Positions 10,430 through 19,862 are shown, counted from the first letter of the stretch. The stretch is DNA of 64,000 nt from Ixodes scapularis (GCF_016920785.2 NW_024609839.1:18353085-18417084), one strand, 5' to 3'. Program-made: numbers and translations. The notes: generated from the letters alone by a model not told the origin.

Positions 10430-11812
10430 TCACACGCGACTCATAAAGTCAGCCCCCACGTTCTCTCTACCCTTAATATATTCTACATGAAAGCTTTGAT
10501 CTTCTAGAGTCATACTCCATCTCATCACTCGACTGTTGGTGTGCTTGGCTTTATTCAAGAATTCCAAAGGTTGATGGTCGGTCTGGACCCGGAACGTCCT
10601 ACCATACAAGAACAACTTGAACCTGGCAACGGCCCATACCAGCGCCAAGCATTCTTTTTCCACCGTTGCGAACTTCCGTTCTGCATTACTAAGCTTTCTG
10701 CTTGCATACACTACTGGATGTAGCGTGCCATCTTTTTCTTGAAGCAGGACTGCACCCACGCTTTCATCAGAGGCGTCCGTTCTTAGTACTAACTCTTTTT
10801 CTGGGTTCGGTGCTAATAAGATGGGAGGTTGTCCCAGTCTGCTCTTTAGCTCCTTGAACGCCTCTTCTTGCACTGGCCCCCACTCGACCTCATTCCGGGC
10901 TCCTTTTTTGGTTAATTCTACTAGCGGTGCAGCCAGACGAGCGTAGTCTTCTACAAACTCTCGGTAGAACCCCGTGAGACCAAGGGAGGACCTGACTTGT
11001 ATTTTTGTTCGAGGCCTCAGAACATCTTGGATTCTTTCAATTATTTTAGGGTCCGGCGATATCTTGCCCATTCCGATGTCGTGTCCGAGGAAGCTGATTT
11101 CCAAGAATCCTATTTCACACTTCATCGGCTTGATCGTGATGTTGGCCTCTCGCAGGCGTTGAAAGATACGGCTAAGCGTCTCCATATGTTCCCTCCACGA
11201 GCTTGTAGCGACCAGGACGTCATCTATGTAGTGATACGCGTCTGGGATTCCGTCCAACAACTTTCGCATCAGCTTTGTGAACGCAGCTGAAGCAGTTTTT
11301 ATTCCAAAGGGCATGAAGTTGAATTGGAAGAGCCCGCTCGTTGATGAGAAGGCCGTCTTTTCTTTCGCGCTTTCCTCCATAGGAATTTGCCAATAACCTT
11401 TGGCCACATCCAGCTTTGAGAAAAAGCGCTTCTGCCCCGCTTTGGCAAATGTGACGTCGATCCTAGGTATCGGCTCCGCATTGGGTTTAATGACATCATT
11501 CAATCTCCTGAAGTCGATGCAAAATCTCTTCGATCCGTCCTTCTTCTTCACGATCACCACCGGTGCGTTGTATGGTGAGGAACATCTCTCGATGACTCCT
11601 AGCGCCAGCATCTCTGAGATCTCTTGCTCGACCACTTCTTGGACTGAAAGGGGCAGCGGGTATTGTTTTACGTGTACCGGGCGCGTCGTTGTGACTTCCA
11701 GGTCGCATGTCAAGAGATTTGTTCTTCCCGGCACATCAGAGAAGATCTCGCTGAAGTCTTTGATCAGCGCACGCACTTCGGCACCTTTTTCCGCGTCCAA
11801 ATTCTTGTTCAC
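10430..11812 (-). CDS. Gypsy-1 reverse transcriptase/RNase H, unit 2
   Basis: A 460-residue open frame. The polymerase domain spans roughly residues 50-235, with FSKLDVAKGYWQI (catalytic Asp 135), MPFG (167-170) and YIDDVLVA (catalytic Asp pair 197-198). The thumb/connection follows, including SSLGLTGFYREFV near 275-287. An RNase H domain at about 340-460 carries TDAS (Asp 346), EKECLAL (near 385-391), TDHQPL (Asp 412) and a final Asp in GADFMSRV. In Ty3/Gypsy elements an integrase follows RNase H. Here the frame stops at SRV and only noncoding DNA leads to the polypurine tract. Upstream, protease and the rest of pol are cut away at the inversion breakpoint (about 11835), so the start Met is simply the first ATG left. 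The frame is intact with its catalytic residues, which points to a young rearrangement. Whether it is expressed is unknown. Confidence 0.85.
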   Translation of the reverse strand: MNKNLDAEKGAEVRALIKDFSEIFSDVPGRTNLLTCDLEVTTTRPVHVKQYPLPLSVQEVVEQEISEMLALGVIERCSSPYNAPVVIVKKKDGSKRFCIDFRRLNDVIKPNAEPIPRIDVTFAKAGQKRFFSKLDVAKGYWQIPMEESAKEKTAFSSTSGLFQFNFMPFGIKTASAAFTKLMRKLLDGIPDAYHYIDDVLVATSSWREHMETLSRIFQRLREANITIKPMKCEIGFLEISFLGHDIGMGKISPDPKIIERIQDVLRPRTKIQVRSSLGLTGFYREFVEDYARLAAPLVELTKKGARNEVEWGPVQEEAFKELKSRLGQPPILLAPNPEKELVLRTDASDESVGAVLLQEKDGTLHPVVYASRKLSNAERKFATVEKECLALVWAVARFKLFLYGRTFRVQTDHQPLEFLNKAKHTNSRVMRWSMTLEDQSFHVEYIKGRENVGADFMSRV

Positions 11813-11835
11813 ATTAACGTCCTTTCATCCTTGTT

Positions 11836-11880
11836 GCTTCGTCTTTCGACATGCCCTCATCCCCGCGGAAGAACATGACA
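11836..11880 (+). repeat. Inverted Gypsy-1 LTR end, unit 2
   Basis: This is the last 45 bp of the LTR in plus orientation, ending AACATGACA. It is the reverse complement of 5039-5083 and lies opposite in orientation to the LTR tips and RT of the same unit. Confidence 0.75.
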
Positions 11881-11905
11881 ATTGGCGAGCCTGCCAGGAT
11901 GATGG
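11881..11905 (+). other. Primer binding site of inverted Gypsy-1 fragment
   Basis: The bases directly after the LTR end read ATTGGCGAGCCTGCCAGGAT. A TGG two bases after the LTR is typical of a tRNA-primed site. It faces the opposite way to the RT frame. An identical copy lies at 14479-14503. Confidence 0.55.
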
Positions 11906-11971
11906 CCCATTCTGACGTCTTGTTCTTCTGAGAGGTAGAGGAGCGTCGGAAGGCGAAAGGCATCCAGGGTC

Positions 11972-12646
11972 ATGGAGGTAGAGAGATTAACGGCTGTCGA
12001 AAAGGAACTGGGCTATGCTGGGCCAGAGTTGAAGAAATCTGTAGACGACGAAAGAGCCTGGATGAGAAAAGATGACAGACTCAATAGGGTAACGAAACTC
12101 GGGCAGTCCTTGGAAATGGACGAGGTGTCACTGAAGAAGTGGCTAGAAGGTCACCTGTCGTTCGTAAAGCAAGAGTGGGAGCTGGAATGTAAAGAATGGG
12201 AAACGCTATGGCAAGAGACGGAGAATGGAGGTGACGGAGGTTCCTCAGAAATGCAGAAATGTAAAAGAGAGACGGCCGCACGACTGTCGCGTCTTCAGGC
12301 AGAATCTCGTAGCCTGAAAGATATGATCGGGCTTTTGGAAGCCCGAGTGGCTTCAGCTCAAGATGCGATGTGCGCATCAGTTGAAGAGCGATTCGTTGAT
12401 GGGAAAGTTGACAGTGACTTGATAACAGTCCCCCATAGCCTGAGTGCAGACACAGAGGCGCCTGCCAGGGGAATGAGATTACCCGGGGAGGCTTTGAAAC
12501 CTTACGGAGGTTTAAGCTGCACCCCAGAAACGGCGAGAAGACCTGGAGCAGAGCCAGGGTTCACCAGGAGCGAAGCCTGGGCTGCCGGGAGCGTTCGCGT
12601 GTCAGCTGCCGCCGTTCAGGTTCGGTCGTCGAATGTCTTGCGCTAG
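11972..12646 (+). CDS. Gag-like frame fused to antisense LTR, unit 2
   Basis: A 224-residue open frame starting about 90 bp after the primer binding site, the usual place for gag. Residues 1 to about 186 are charged and helical (KKWLEGHLSFVKQEWELECK, then RLSRLQAESRSLKDMIGLLEARV, a likely coiled coil). This resembles the N-terminal region of arthropod Gypsy gag polyproteins, but I recognise no specific domain. From 12531 the frame runs into the LTR in antisense, so the last 38 or so residues are an accidental fusion. No capsid core or CCHC knuckle is present. It lies on the strand opposite to the RT of the same unit, the result of an inversion. Assignment to gag rests mainly on position. Confidence 0.5.
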   Translation: MEVERLTAVEKELGYAGPELKKSVDDERAWMRKDDRLNRVTKLGQSLEMDEVSLKKWLEGHLSFVKQEWELECKEWETLWQETENGGDGGSSEMQKCKRETAARLSRLQAESRSLKDMIGLLEARVASAQDAMCASVEERFVDGKVDSDLITVPHSLSADTEAPARGMRLPGEALKPYGGLSCTPETARRPGAEPGFTRSEAWAAGSVRVSAAAVQVRSSNVLR

Positions 12647-12745
12647 CTTCTCCTTTCCCCTTTGCTCGAGCTTGCCCTTTCCCTTTCGCTCGAGCTTGCC
12701 CCCTTCTTCGTCTTTCGCTTTCACCGTCACTTCAGGAACGTGACA
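12531..12745 (-). repeat. Gypsy-1 LTR-B, first 215 bp only
   Basis: It matches 9933-10147. It begins TGTCACGTTCC at 12745 (minus) and is cut at 12531, where inverted gag begins. The same cut occurs in LTR-A, so one rearranged unit was duplicated after the break. Confidence 0.8.
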
Positions 12746-13027
12746 CTCCCCCCTTCTTCAAGAGCCTCACTTCCTGAGGCGAATAGCGGTCCAAGTTCTG
12801 ATGAGATGTGCGTCGCGTCGTTGGCGTCGCTTGTCTTCCTCACAACGCTCACCCCACACACACGCATAAAAGCATCAACGCACACATAAAAACAAAATGA
12901 GACATGATAATCGCACCAGTCTTACAGTGTTTGTAACACTTTGGAAACCTTTCTGTGACTTTCCTTTAACTTTGTTCCAAATGAACACAAAGCTCCCTCG
13001 TGCATTATATGAGCTAGTCGCGACTCC

Positions 13028-14410
13028 TCACACGCGACTCATAAAGTCAGCCCCCACGTTCTCTCTACCCTTAATATATTCTACATGAAAGCTTTGATCT
13101 TCTAGAGTCATACTCCATCTCATCACTCGACTGTTGGTGTGCTTGGCTTTATTCAAGAATTCCAAAGGTTGATGGTCGGTCTGGACCCGGAACGTCCTAC
13201 CATACAAGAACAACTTGAACCTGGCAACGGCCCATACCAGCGCCAAGCATTCTTTTTCCACCGTTGCGAACTTCCGTTCTGCATTACTAAGCTTTCTGCT
13301 TGCATACACTACTGGATGTAGCGTGCCATCTTTTTCTTGAAGCAGGACTGCACCCACGCTTTCATCAGAGGCGTCCGTTCTTAGTACTAACTCTTTTTCT
13401 GGGTTCGGTGCTAATAAGATGGGAGGTTGTCCCAGTCTGCTCTTTAGCTCCTTGAACGCCTCTTCTTGCACTGGCCCCCACTCGACCTCATTCCGGGCTC
13501 CTTTTTTGGTTAATTCTACTAGCGGTGCAGCCAGACGAGCGTAGTCTTCTACAAACTCTCGGTAGAACCCCGTGAGACCAAGGGAGGACCTGACTTGTAT
13601 TTTTGTTCGAGGCCTCAGAACATCTTGGATTCTTTCAATTATTTTAGGGTCCGGCGATATCTTGCCCATTCCGATGTCGTGTCCGAGGAAGCTGATTTCC
13701 AAGAATCCTATTTCACACTTCATCGGCTTGATCGTGATGTTGGCCTCTCGCAGGCGTTGAAAGATACGGCTAAGCGTCTCCATATGTTCCCTCCACGAGC
13801 TTGTAGCGACCAGGACGTCATCTATGTAGTGATACGCGTCTGGGATTCCGTCCAACAACTTTCGCATCAGCTTTGTGAACGCAGCTGAAGCAGTTTTTAT
13901 TCCAAAGGGCATGAAGTTGAATTGGAAGAGCCCGCTCGTTGATGAGAAGGCCGTCTTTTCTTTTGCGCTTTCCTCCATAGGAATTTGCCAATAACCTTTG
14001 GCCACATCCAGCTTTGAGAAAAAGCGCTTCTGCCCCGCTTTGGCAAATGTGACGTCGATCCTAGGTATCGGCTCCGCATTGGGTTTAATGACATCATTCA
14101 ATCTCCTGAAGTCGATGCAAAATCTCTTCGATCCGTCCTTCTTCTTCACGATCACCACCGGTGCGTTGTATGGTGAGGAACATCTCTCGATGACTCCTAG
14201 CGCCAGCATCTCTGAGATCTCTTGCTCGACCACTTCTTGGACTGAAAGGGGCAGCGGGTATTGTTTTACGTGTACCGGGCGCGTCGTTGTGACTTCCAGG
14301 TCGCATGTCAAGAGATTTGTTCTTCCCGGCACATCAGAGAAGATCTCGCTGAAGTCTTTGATCAGCGCACGCACTTCGGCACCTTTTTCCGCGTCCAAAT
14401 TCTTGTTCAC
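13028..14410 (-). CDS. Gypsy-1 reverse transcriptase/RNase H, unit 1
   Basis: The 460-residue translation appears identical to that of 10430-11812, including YIDD at 195-198 and the RNase H acidic residues. The nucleotide difference near 13965 is silent. The frame again lacks protease upstream and integrase downstream. On the minus strand it comes first after the 5' partial LTR and the inverted gag block. Identity of the two units is consistent with recent duplication, gene conversion, or an assembly duplication. Confidence 0.85.
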   Translation of the reverse strand: MNKNLDAEKGAEVRALIKDFSEIFSDVPGRTNLLTCDLEVTTTRPVHVKQYPLPLSVQEVVEQEISEMLALGVIERCSSPYNAPVVIVKKKDGSKRFCIDFRRLNDVIKPNAEPIPRIDVTFAKAGQKRFFSKLDVAKGYWQIPMEESAKEKTAFSSTSGLFQFNFMPFGIKTASAAFTKLMRKLLDGIPDAYHYIDDVLVATSSWREHMETLSRIFQRLREANITIKPMKCEIGFLEISFLGHDIGMGKISPDPKIIERIQDVLRPRTKIQVRSSLGLTGFYREFVEDYARLAAPLVELTKKGARNEVEWGPVQEEAFKELKSRLGQPPILLAPNPEKELVLRTDASDESVGAVLLQEKDGTLHPVVYASRKLSNAERKFATVEKECLALVWAVARFKLFLYGRTFRVQTDHQPLEFLNKAKHTNSRVMRWSMTLEDQSFHVEYIKGRENVGADFMSRV

Positions 14411-14433
14411 ATTAACGTCCTTTCATCCTTGTT

Positions 14434-14503
14434 GCTTCGTCTTTCGACATGCCCTCATCCCCGCGGAAGAACATGACAATTGGCGAGCCTGCCAGGATGA
14501 TGG
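14434..14503 (+). repeat. Inverted Gypsy-1 LTR end and primer binding site, unit 1
   Basis: This is the same as 11836-11905, displaced by 2598 bp: 45 bp of LTR end (14434-14478), then the TGGCGAGCCTGCC primer site. Confidence 0.7.
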
Positions 14504-14569
14504 CCCATTCTGACGTCTTGTTCTTCTGAGAGGTAGAGGAGCGTCGGAAGGCGAAAGGCATCCAGGGTC

Positions 14570-15244
14570 ATGGAGGTAGAGAGATTAACGGCTGTCGAAA
14601 AGGAACTGGGCTATGCTGGGCCAGAGTTGAAGAAATCTGTAGACGACGAAAGAGCCTGGATGAGAAAAGATGACAGACTCAATAGGGTAACGAAACTCGG
14701 GCAGTCCTTGGAAATGGACGAGGTGTCACTGAAGAAGTGGCTAGAAGGTCACCTGTCGTTCGTAAAGCAAGAGTGGGAGCTGGAATGTAAAGAATGGGAA
14801 ACGCTATGGCAAGAGACGGAGAATGGAGGTGACGGAGGTTCCTCAGAAATGCAGAAATGTAAAAGAGAGACGGCCGCACGACTGTCGCGTCTTCAGGCAG
14901 AATCTCGTAGCCTGAAAGATATGATCGGGCTTTTGGAAGCCCGAGTGGCTTCAGCTCAAGATGCGATGTGCGCATCAGTTGAAGAGCGATTCGTTGATGG
15001 GAAAGTTGACAGTGACTTGATAACAGTCCCCCATAGCCTGAGTGCAGACACAGAGGCGCCTGCCAGGGAAATGAGATTACCCGGGGAGGCTTTGAAACCT
15101 TACGGAGGTTTAAGCTGCACCCCAGAAACGGCGAGAAGACCTGGAGCGGAGCCAGGGTTCACCAGGAGCGAAGCCTGGGCTGCCGGGAGCGTTCGCGTGT
15201 CAGCTGCCGCCGTTCAGGTTCGGTCGTCGAATGTCTTGCGCTAG
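14570..15244 (+). CDS. Gag-like frame fused to antisense LTR, unit 1
   Basis: This is a second copy of the frame at 11972-12646, with one visible residue change (PAREMR instead of PARGMR near residue 166). It has the same charged, probably coiled-coil middle and the same run-on into antisense LTR from 15129. It lies on the opposite strand to the RT of its unit and has no knuckle or capsid motif. Identification as gag is by position after a primer binding site. Confidence 0.5.
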   Translation: MEVERLTAVEKELGYAGPELKKSVDDERAWMRKDDRLNRVTKLGQSLEMDEVSLKKWLEGHLSFVKQEWELECKEWETLWQETENGGDGGSSEMQKCKRETAARLSRLQAESRSLKDMIGLLEARVASAQDAMCASVEERFVDGKVDSDLITVPHSLSADTEAPAREMRLPGEALKPYGGLSCTPETARRPGAEPGFTRSEAWAAGSVRVSAAAVQVRSSNVLR

Positions 15245-15343
15245 CTTCTCCTTTCCCCTTTGCTCGAGCTTGCCCTTTCCCTTTCGCTCGAGCTTGCCCC
15301 CTTCTTCGTCTTTCGCTTTCACCGTCACTTCAGGAACGTGACA
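15129..15343 (-). repeat. Gypsy-1 LTR-A, first 215 bp only (outer 5' end)
   Basis: It starts TGTCACGTTCC at 15343 (minus), immediately against the GTCAC duplication, and is cut at 15129 like LTR-B. Confidence 0.8.
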
Positions 15344-15480
15344 GTCACCTATATGGAAAAACAGGTCACTCTTTTGGAAAACTGGTCGCTCGTCTGGGCA
15401 AATAGGAGACTCGTTTGGGCAAAGTTGTCACACGTTTGCTCAAACAGGTGACCATGTTGCACAGACGGGTGACCGTTGAC
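15344..15480. repeat. Subterminal minisatellite of element X, continuation
   Basis: About six further units carry GGTCACTC, GGTCGCTCGT, GAGACTCGTTTGGGCAAA and GTCACACGTTTGCTCAAA. They continue the array interrupted at 5038. Confidence 0.7.
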
Positions 15481-17209
15481 CGGCCAACTGTACCGGTTTC
15501 ATCAAACTTCACGGCTTTCCGGAGCCCGTTTGATATTGGGCCTACAGATCGGCGGCATGGGCATGCTTGTTTCAGCCGTGGCAGCCTTAGTTTCCGGAGG
15601 GCCGGGAACTAAGGCTGCCGGGTTCATCGATTTCAAATCGTCCGCGTAATGCAAGTAATTATATTTATATTTTAATTGCGGTGATATTCAAATATACTGC
15701 AACTAAAACTAAAATTTTTTTTTACGTAAACACGTGACGTTGTAAGTCGATATTTTTGACAGAACTTTAAAACCTTGTCGTTATGTGTTCCCTCAATTTA
15801 CGTATTTAGCTCGAATCTCTCTCGCAAAAGACGCGACCGCGGGAAGGAATATACTTCTAGACTCTGTTTCACCTCAATTCAAGACGCAGCGAAGGTAGCG
15901 CGAACACGTGACTGTAAAAGCATCGAGCATTGCGAGAGCACGCCCGCCGTTGCAGCAGTCAAACTACGAGCTCGCGCTGAGTACTTTATTCACTTGGGCG
16001 CAAGCCGAGCTCCTGGCGGGCGCCATTTCCAGTGTTCGTGCGTGCTGAAATGCTCACGATTCGCCTGGTTTCCGAGTCTACGATCACGTCATGCTGGAAT
16101 GCCTAGAGAAAGGGTACAGGGCAATCCCCCGGTGTCCTGCGCCTTCATCACCCCCTCCCTTTACTCTTGTCACCTCTGTCACGTGAGCCAAGGGAGAGGA
16201 AAGCACCAGCAGCGCGCGAGCTACACGCTGGTAAGCCTCCAAGATACGGCAGGGCGCACCTGGCGGCCGCTTTTTTCTTTGTCTGCTAGTTAAATTTTGT
16301 TCGTCCTACCTGCTTCGCTCTGTCCCCTAACCCTGCGGTCTTATTATGATGTCTCTTGAGAGCGTATTGGATGTGCACCAAAGCTATCAGTGTTCAAAAA
16401 GTCCTACGCGTATATCGCCAACAAGCGATACTTCAAAGAAGTCAGAAATTCTTGCGGTTTGGTTGGGTTCGGCAAATGACAGCTTGTGCGCCGCATCGTG
16501 TTGAAACTTCCAAGGAGCCGTTCCCTCTCGTTTTTATGTTTGTGTGGTTGTCCTGCTTTGATCGTGTCGACAAATATCACGGATTACATCTTTCAAGTCC
16601 GCTTTATTAAGGTAAGTACACTGCGGCCTACCTGTTGGCATCGATTGACCGTTCTTCTATGGGTACTCTTCAAGATTATCTATAGAATTATGTAGCGTCT
16701 ATTCTCGCACCAGCCGGGGGAATAATTTCCCGAAAGTCTACCTTTATAGTCTAGAATTACGTCGGTTCTTGTTTACTTCGCAATCTTCCCAGTTTTGTAA
16801 AAGCTTAGAGTGTCTCTTCAGATTTCACAGATCGCATGCACGTTTATACTTGTCTACAGAATAAGTTGTAATTATTCAACCTATTCTAAATAATTCTAAA
16901 AAATTCAACATAATGATCAACAAACTAGCCCACCAGATGATCGTTATGCAACTTCTAAAAGAATTGAAAACAATCTATTGTGTCTGTTTTCCTGCCCATT
17001 TGCAAGCACAAGCGCGATCACATTTGTTCCACGTGTTTCCTTCGTGTTTTAAATAGGTTCATGAGTTTCGGGATGTCTTAAATAAGTTTAAGATAACCAA
17101 CCTTCCAGACGATACCCATTTAGGGCAAGTGAATACTTTGCCTATCCAAACGGCCCGTTCAAATGTGTGGTCACGTGCCAGGTCGAATGGGCACCCGTAT
17201 TAAACAGGT
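15481..17209. other. Interior of element X, no recognised gene
   Basis: The longest frame (15775-16293, plus, 172 residues) resembles no family I know. An inverted repeat (GCAGCCTTAGTTTCCGG near 15580 and its complement near 15610) is the only other structure noted. Confidence 0.45.
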
Positions 17210-17335
17210 ATTGCTTCAAACGGGTATCGATTCAAACGGGTGCCGTTTCAAACGGGTGCCGTTTCAAACGGGTACCCATATCCCATAATCACGTTTGATC
17301 CAAACGGATTGACAAGTTTGCCACCTGTTTGATTC
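17210..17335. repeat. Subterminal repeats of element X, right end
   Basis: Repeated CAAACGGGTGCCGTTT-type units of about 17-20 bp lie near the right terminus. They parallel the array at the left terminus, although the unit sequence differs. Confidence 0.65.
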
Positions 17336-17387
17336 AAACGAATCCACTAATTAGGGATCCGCTTGAATTTCAAGTGGTTTCTTTCAG

Positions 17388-17737
17388 TAGGGTAACTTGT
17401 GTCCAAAACAGAAAAGAAACAGAAGATAAGAGAGAGCCGCCGGCGTCAACGGTGGCGTAACAGCACGATCGAACGCTGGGGCGAGACTGACGTCGCTCGC
17501 CATGCCCCTCCCTTATGTACTCGCGTGGGTTCCTGGAACCTTCTATGTAGAACTTTCGCACCGTAGAAAATTCGGAACTCGGTCACACGAGAATATTTTC
17601 AAACTTACGAGAACGGAAAGTTGAAAGAAAAATAAAACGAAATTTCGTTGACTGGACCGAACCTTGACCTTTCGCGCCAGAGTAAAGCGCGGTAACCATT
17701 CGGACACGTACGCGCTCACTCGGCGACGCGCGTGGCA
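17388..17737 (-). repeat. Gypsy-2 3' LTR, main part
   Basis: It matches the 5' LTR at 24968-25163 and 25583-25740 (shared GGCGTAACAG, CGAGACTGAC, AGAACTTTCG, CAAACTTACGAGAACGG). On the minus strand it starts TGCCACGCG right after the purine run AAAAGGGGGGAG (17756-17741), the polypurine tract. Confidence 0.75.
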
Positions 17738-17750
17738 TTACTCCCCCCTT

Positions 17751-18994
17751 TTAAAAGCACATCGTCTCGATGCGACGTGCCGGGAAGCAAAACAGCGAAA
17801 CAAACAAAAATAATGGCAAACTATTGCGACTTGTACACCACAATCCTATCGAGCGTAGTACAAAACACAATTCATAGTCGTATTGATCGCAGTACGGCTT
17901 GACGCGCACGACGTGGCCGACTTTCGGTCGTGGAGGGCGGCGTGGTAAAGTCTGTGTTCCGTCGCACATCACCTCGTAGTTCAGATCTCCGAGTCGACGA
18001 AGCACTGTGTAGGGTCTGAAGTAGCGCTTCAGGGGTTTCTCGCTGAGACCACGGCGGCGAATCGGTGTCTACACCCACACTCTGTCTTTTGGCTGGAAGT
18101 GGACGTCCCGACGGCGAAGGCTGTAGCGGCGAGTGTCGACGCGTCGTTGGGCTTGAATCCGGAGTCTCGCGAGCAGACGGACTTCTGCCCATTGGTCAAC
18201 CACCTGGGCGTCGTCACTTCTCGTCGACAGCCGGTTCGCGAGCTAACTACGCGCCCAGCATTGTCGTTTTGTCGTTACTTTGCGACCATTAACCAGTTGA
18301 AAGGCTGCAACCGCTGTGGTTTCTTGCACGGCCGTGTTTTAGGCAAATATAACGTACGGCAGCACCTCATCTCATGTCTTGTGCTCCATGTCGACGTACA
18401 TGGAGATCATGTCAGTGATGGTCATGGTGAGTCTCTCAGTCAGCCGGTTGGTCTGTGTGTGGTAAGCCGAGTGGTGCGACAATAGCTGGTGTGGCTGAGG
18501 CGAAGGATTTCTTGCGTCAGCTGGGCCATGAACGATGATCCACGGTCTGAGATCAGAACTTCGGGAGCGCCGTGCCGGAGGACGATCGACTCGGTGAAAA
18601 AATTGGCGACTTTCAAAGCAGTCCCTGAAGAAAGGGCTTTCGTTTCGGCGTACCGCGTGAGATAATCTGTGGCGACGATTATCCATCTGTTTCCTTGCGT
18701 CGCTGGTGAGAAACGACCAACTAGTTTCATTCCGATCTGCTGGAACGGTGCGGTGGGGGATGCTATCGGCTGCAGGAGACCTGCTGGCTTCGTCTGTGGT
18801 TTCTCGCGTCGCTGGCACTGGCGGCACGATCGTGTGTAGAGGTGAATGGTCTTCGGGAGCTCAAGCAAGTAATACGTTTCACGAACTCGGGCCAGCGTAC
18901 GGCTGTAACCAAGGCGTCCGGACGTCGGGTCGTCATCGCAGGCTTGGAAGATTTCCGCTCTAAGGTCGGTAGGGATTACCAGCAGCCATGGCAA
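17751..18994 (-). pseudogene. Gypsy-2 integrase, frameshifted
   Basis: On the minus strand, the N-terminal zinc-binding region is seen in GRLGYSRTLARVRETYYL followed by CRQCQRREKP. The catalytic core then shows IIVATDYLTRYAETKAL (first Asp) and LISDRGSSF (second Asp). After a frameshift near 18440 the C-terminal region shows VLRRLGDLNYEVMCDGTQT and the tail PPRPKVGHVVRVKPYCD, typical of tick and insect Gypsy integrase ends. Several frame changes and stops break the reading between 18440 and 18000. It is the last pol domain before the polypurine tract. Confidence 0.75.
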
Positions 18995-19059
18995 GCTGCC
19001 GTCTCCGAAGCTCTCCTTTTAAAGCACACCTTGTCGGAGGACAAAGGGCGGCAGGGATC

Positions 19060-19862
19060 TCAAGAAAACACCCTTCGTCCTTCGATTTGATCGATTAGCG
19101 CGCGCAACTCCGCATGGTCTCTTTGACGTTGTGCCATGTCGTCGGTGTTCACTGCGCATAGGCAGCACTCGTCGTCATCTTCGTCATTGCTATCGGGAGA
19201 TGTCTCGAGGGGGGCTCTGGACAGGCAGTCGGCGTCGCTGTGTTTTTGGCCTGACTTGTGGACCACAATCATGTTGAACTCCTGCAATCGGAGGCTCTGT
19301 CGAGCGAGGCGTCCTAGAGGGTCCTTTAGGATAGCAAGCCAGCAGAGTGAGTGGTGGTCCGTGACAACGCGGAACGGGCTTCCGTACAAGTACGGGCGAA
19401 ACTTCGTGATTGCCCAGACGACCGCAAGGCACTCCTTTTCAGTCTTTGAGTAATTTATCTCTGTTTTAGACAGTGTTCGACTTGCGTAGCCGATGACTCG
19501 CTCGGTGCCTTCTTATACTTGTACCAGTACCGCGCCAAGTCCCGCGTTACTTGCGTCAGTATGACTCTCGGTTCCCGCGTCTTGATCGAAGTGTCCAAGA
19601 ACTGGAGGAGTCTGGAGTTGTAACTTCAGCTCGTCGAATGCCTGCTGTTGCTCCTCGGCCCATTCAAACTTCTGGGAGTCCTTTGTGAGGTTTGTGAGCG
19701 GTGCGGAAGTCCTTGTGAATCGCGAACGAAGGGCCGATAGTACACACATAGTCCGAGGAATCTTCGCGCGGCCTTCTTGTCTGTCGGTGCTGGAAATGCC
19801 GCGATGGTGTGAGTCTTCGGGTCTGGCCGAACACCATCGTTGCTAACCACGTGGCCTTGCAA
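19060..19862 (-). pseudogene. Gypsy-2 RNase H and RT thumb, frameshifted
   Basis: The blocks on the minus strand include GHVVSNDGVRPDPKT and FPAPTDKKAARRFLGLCVYYRPF (RT connection), then FDELKLQLQTPPVLGHFDQDAGTESHTDASNAGLGAVL (RNase H start, TDAS). The last block is SPFRVVTDHHSLCWL and HKSGQKHSDADCLSR (TDHH and the final DAD of RNase H). At least two frameshifts separate these blocks. Confidence 0.75.

Larger units (their letters stand above)
5039..15343 (-). mobile_element. Rearranged Ty3/Gypsy 'Gypsy-1' with three LTRs and two internal units
   Basis: This minus-strand element starts TGTCACGTTCC at 15343 and ends CATGACA at 5039. It is flanked by the 5-bp duplication GTCAC (5034-5038 and 15344-15348). 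The minus-strand order is: partial LTR, inverted gag/PBS/LTR-end, RT-RNase H, polypurine tract, partial LTR, the same block again, then a full LTR of about 670 bp that is split by a Harbinger transposon. No integrase is visible. The two internal units are nearly identical (I counted about five differences in 2598 bp). Solo recombination products normally lose sequence, so this tandem form is unusual. Confidence 0.8.
9933..15343. repeat. Tandem repeat, 2598-bp unit, two units plus a partial third
   Basis: Equivalent points recur exactly 2598 bp apart: the LTR tip at 10147, 12745 and 15343; the RT stop at 10430 and 13028; the gag start at 11972 and 14570. Differences seen include 10252/12850 (A/C), 10403/13001 (G/C), one base in the RT near 11367/13965, one in gag near 12470/15069, and one near 12548. 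The unit is LTR fragment, RT-RNase H, inverted LTR end, PBS and gag. Confidence 0.9.
4905..17387. mobile_element. Unclassified element X, inserted in the Gypsy-2 LTR and interrupted by Gypsy-1
   Basis: Comparison with the intact order in the other Gypsy-2 LTR shows that everything between the two copies of TAGGG (4900-4904 and 17388-17392) is an insertion. After removal of Gypsy-1 and its duplication, X is about 2.17 kb. Its ends are TGTAAGCC and, on the minus strand, CTGAAAGAAACC. Only a weak inverted match (AAGCCATTTGA against AAACCACTTGA) is seen. Both ends carry degenerate tandem repeats of about 20 bp (4930-5038 continuing at 15344-15480, and 17210-17335). No transposase is recognised. 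I cannot place it in a superfamily. Confidence 0.6.
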
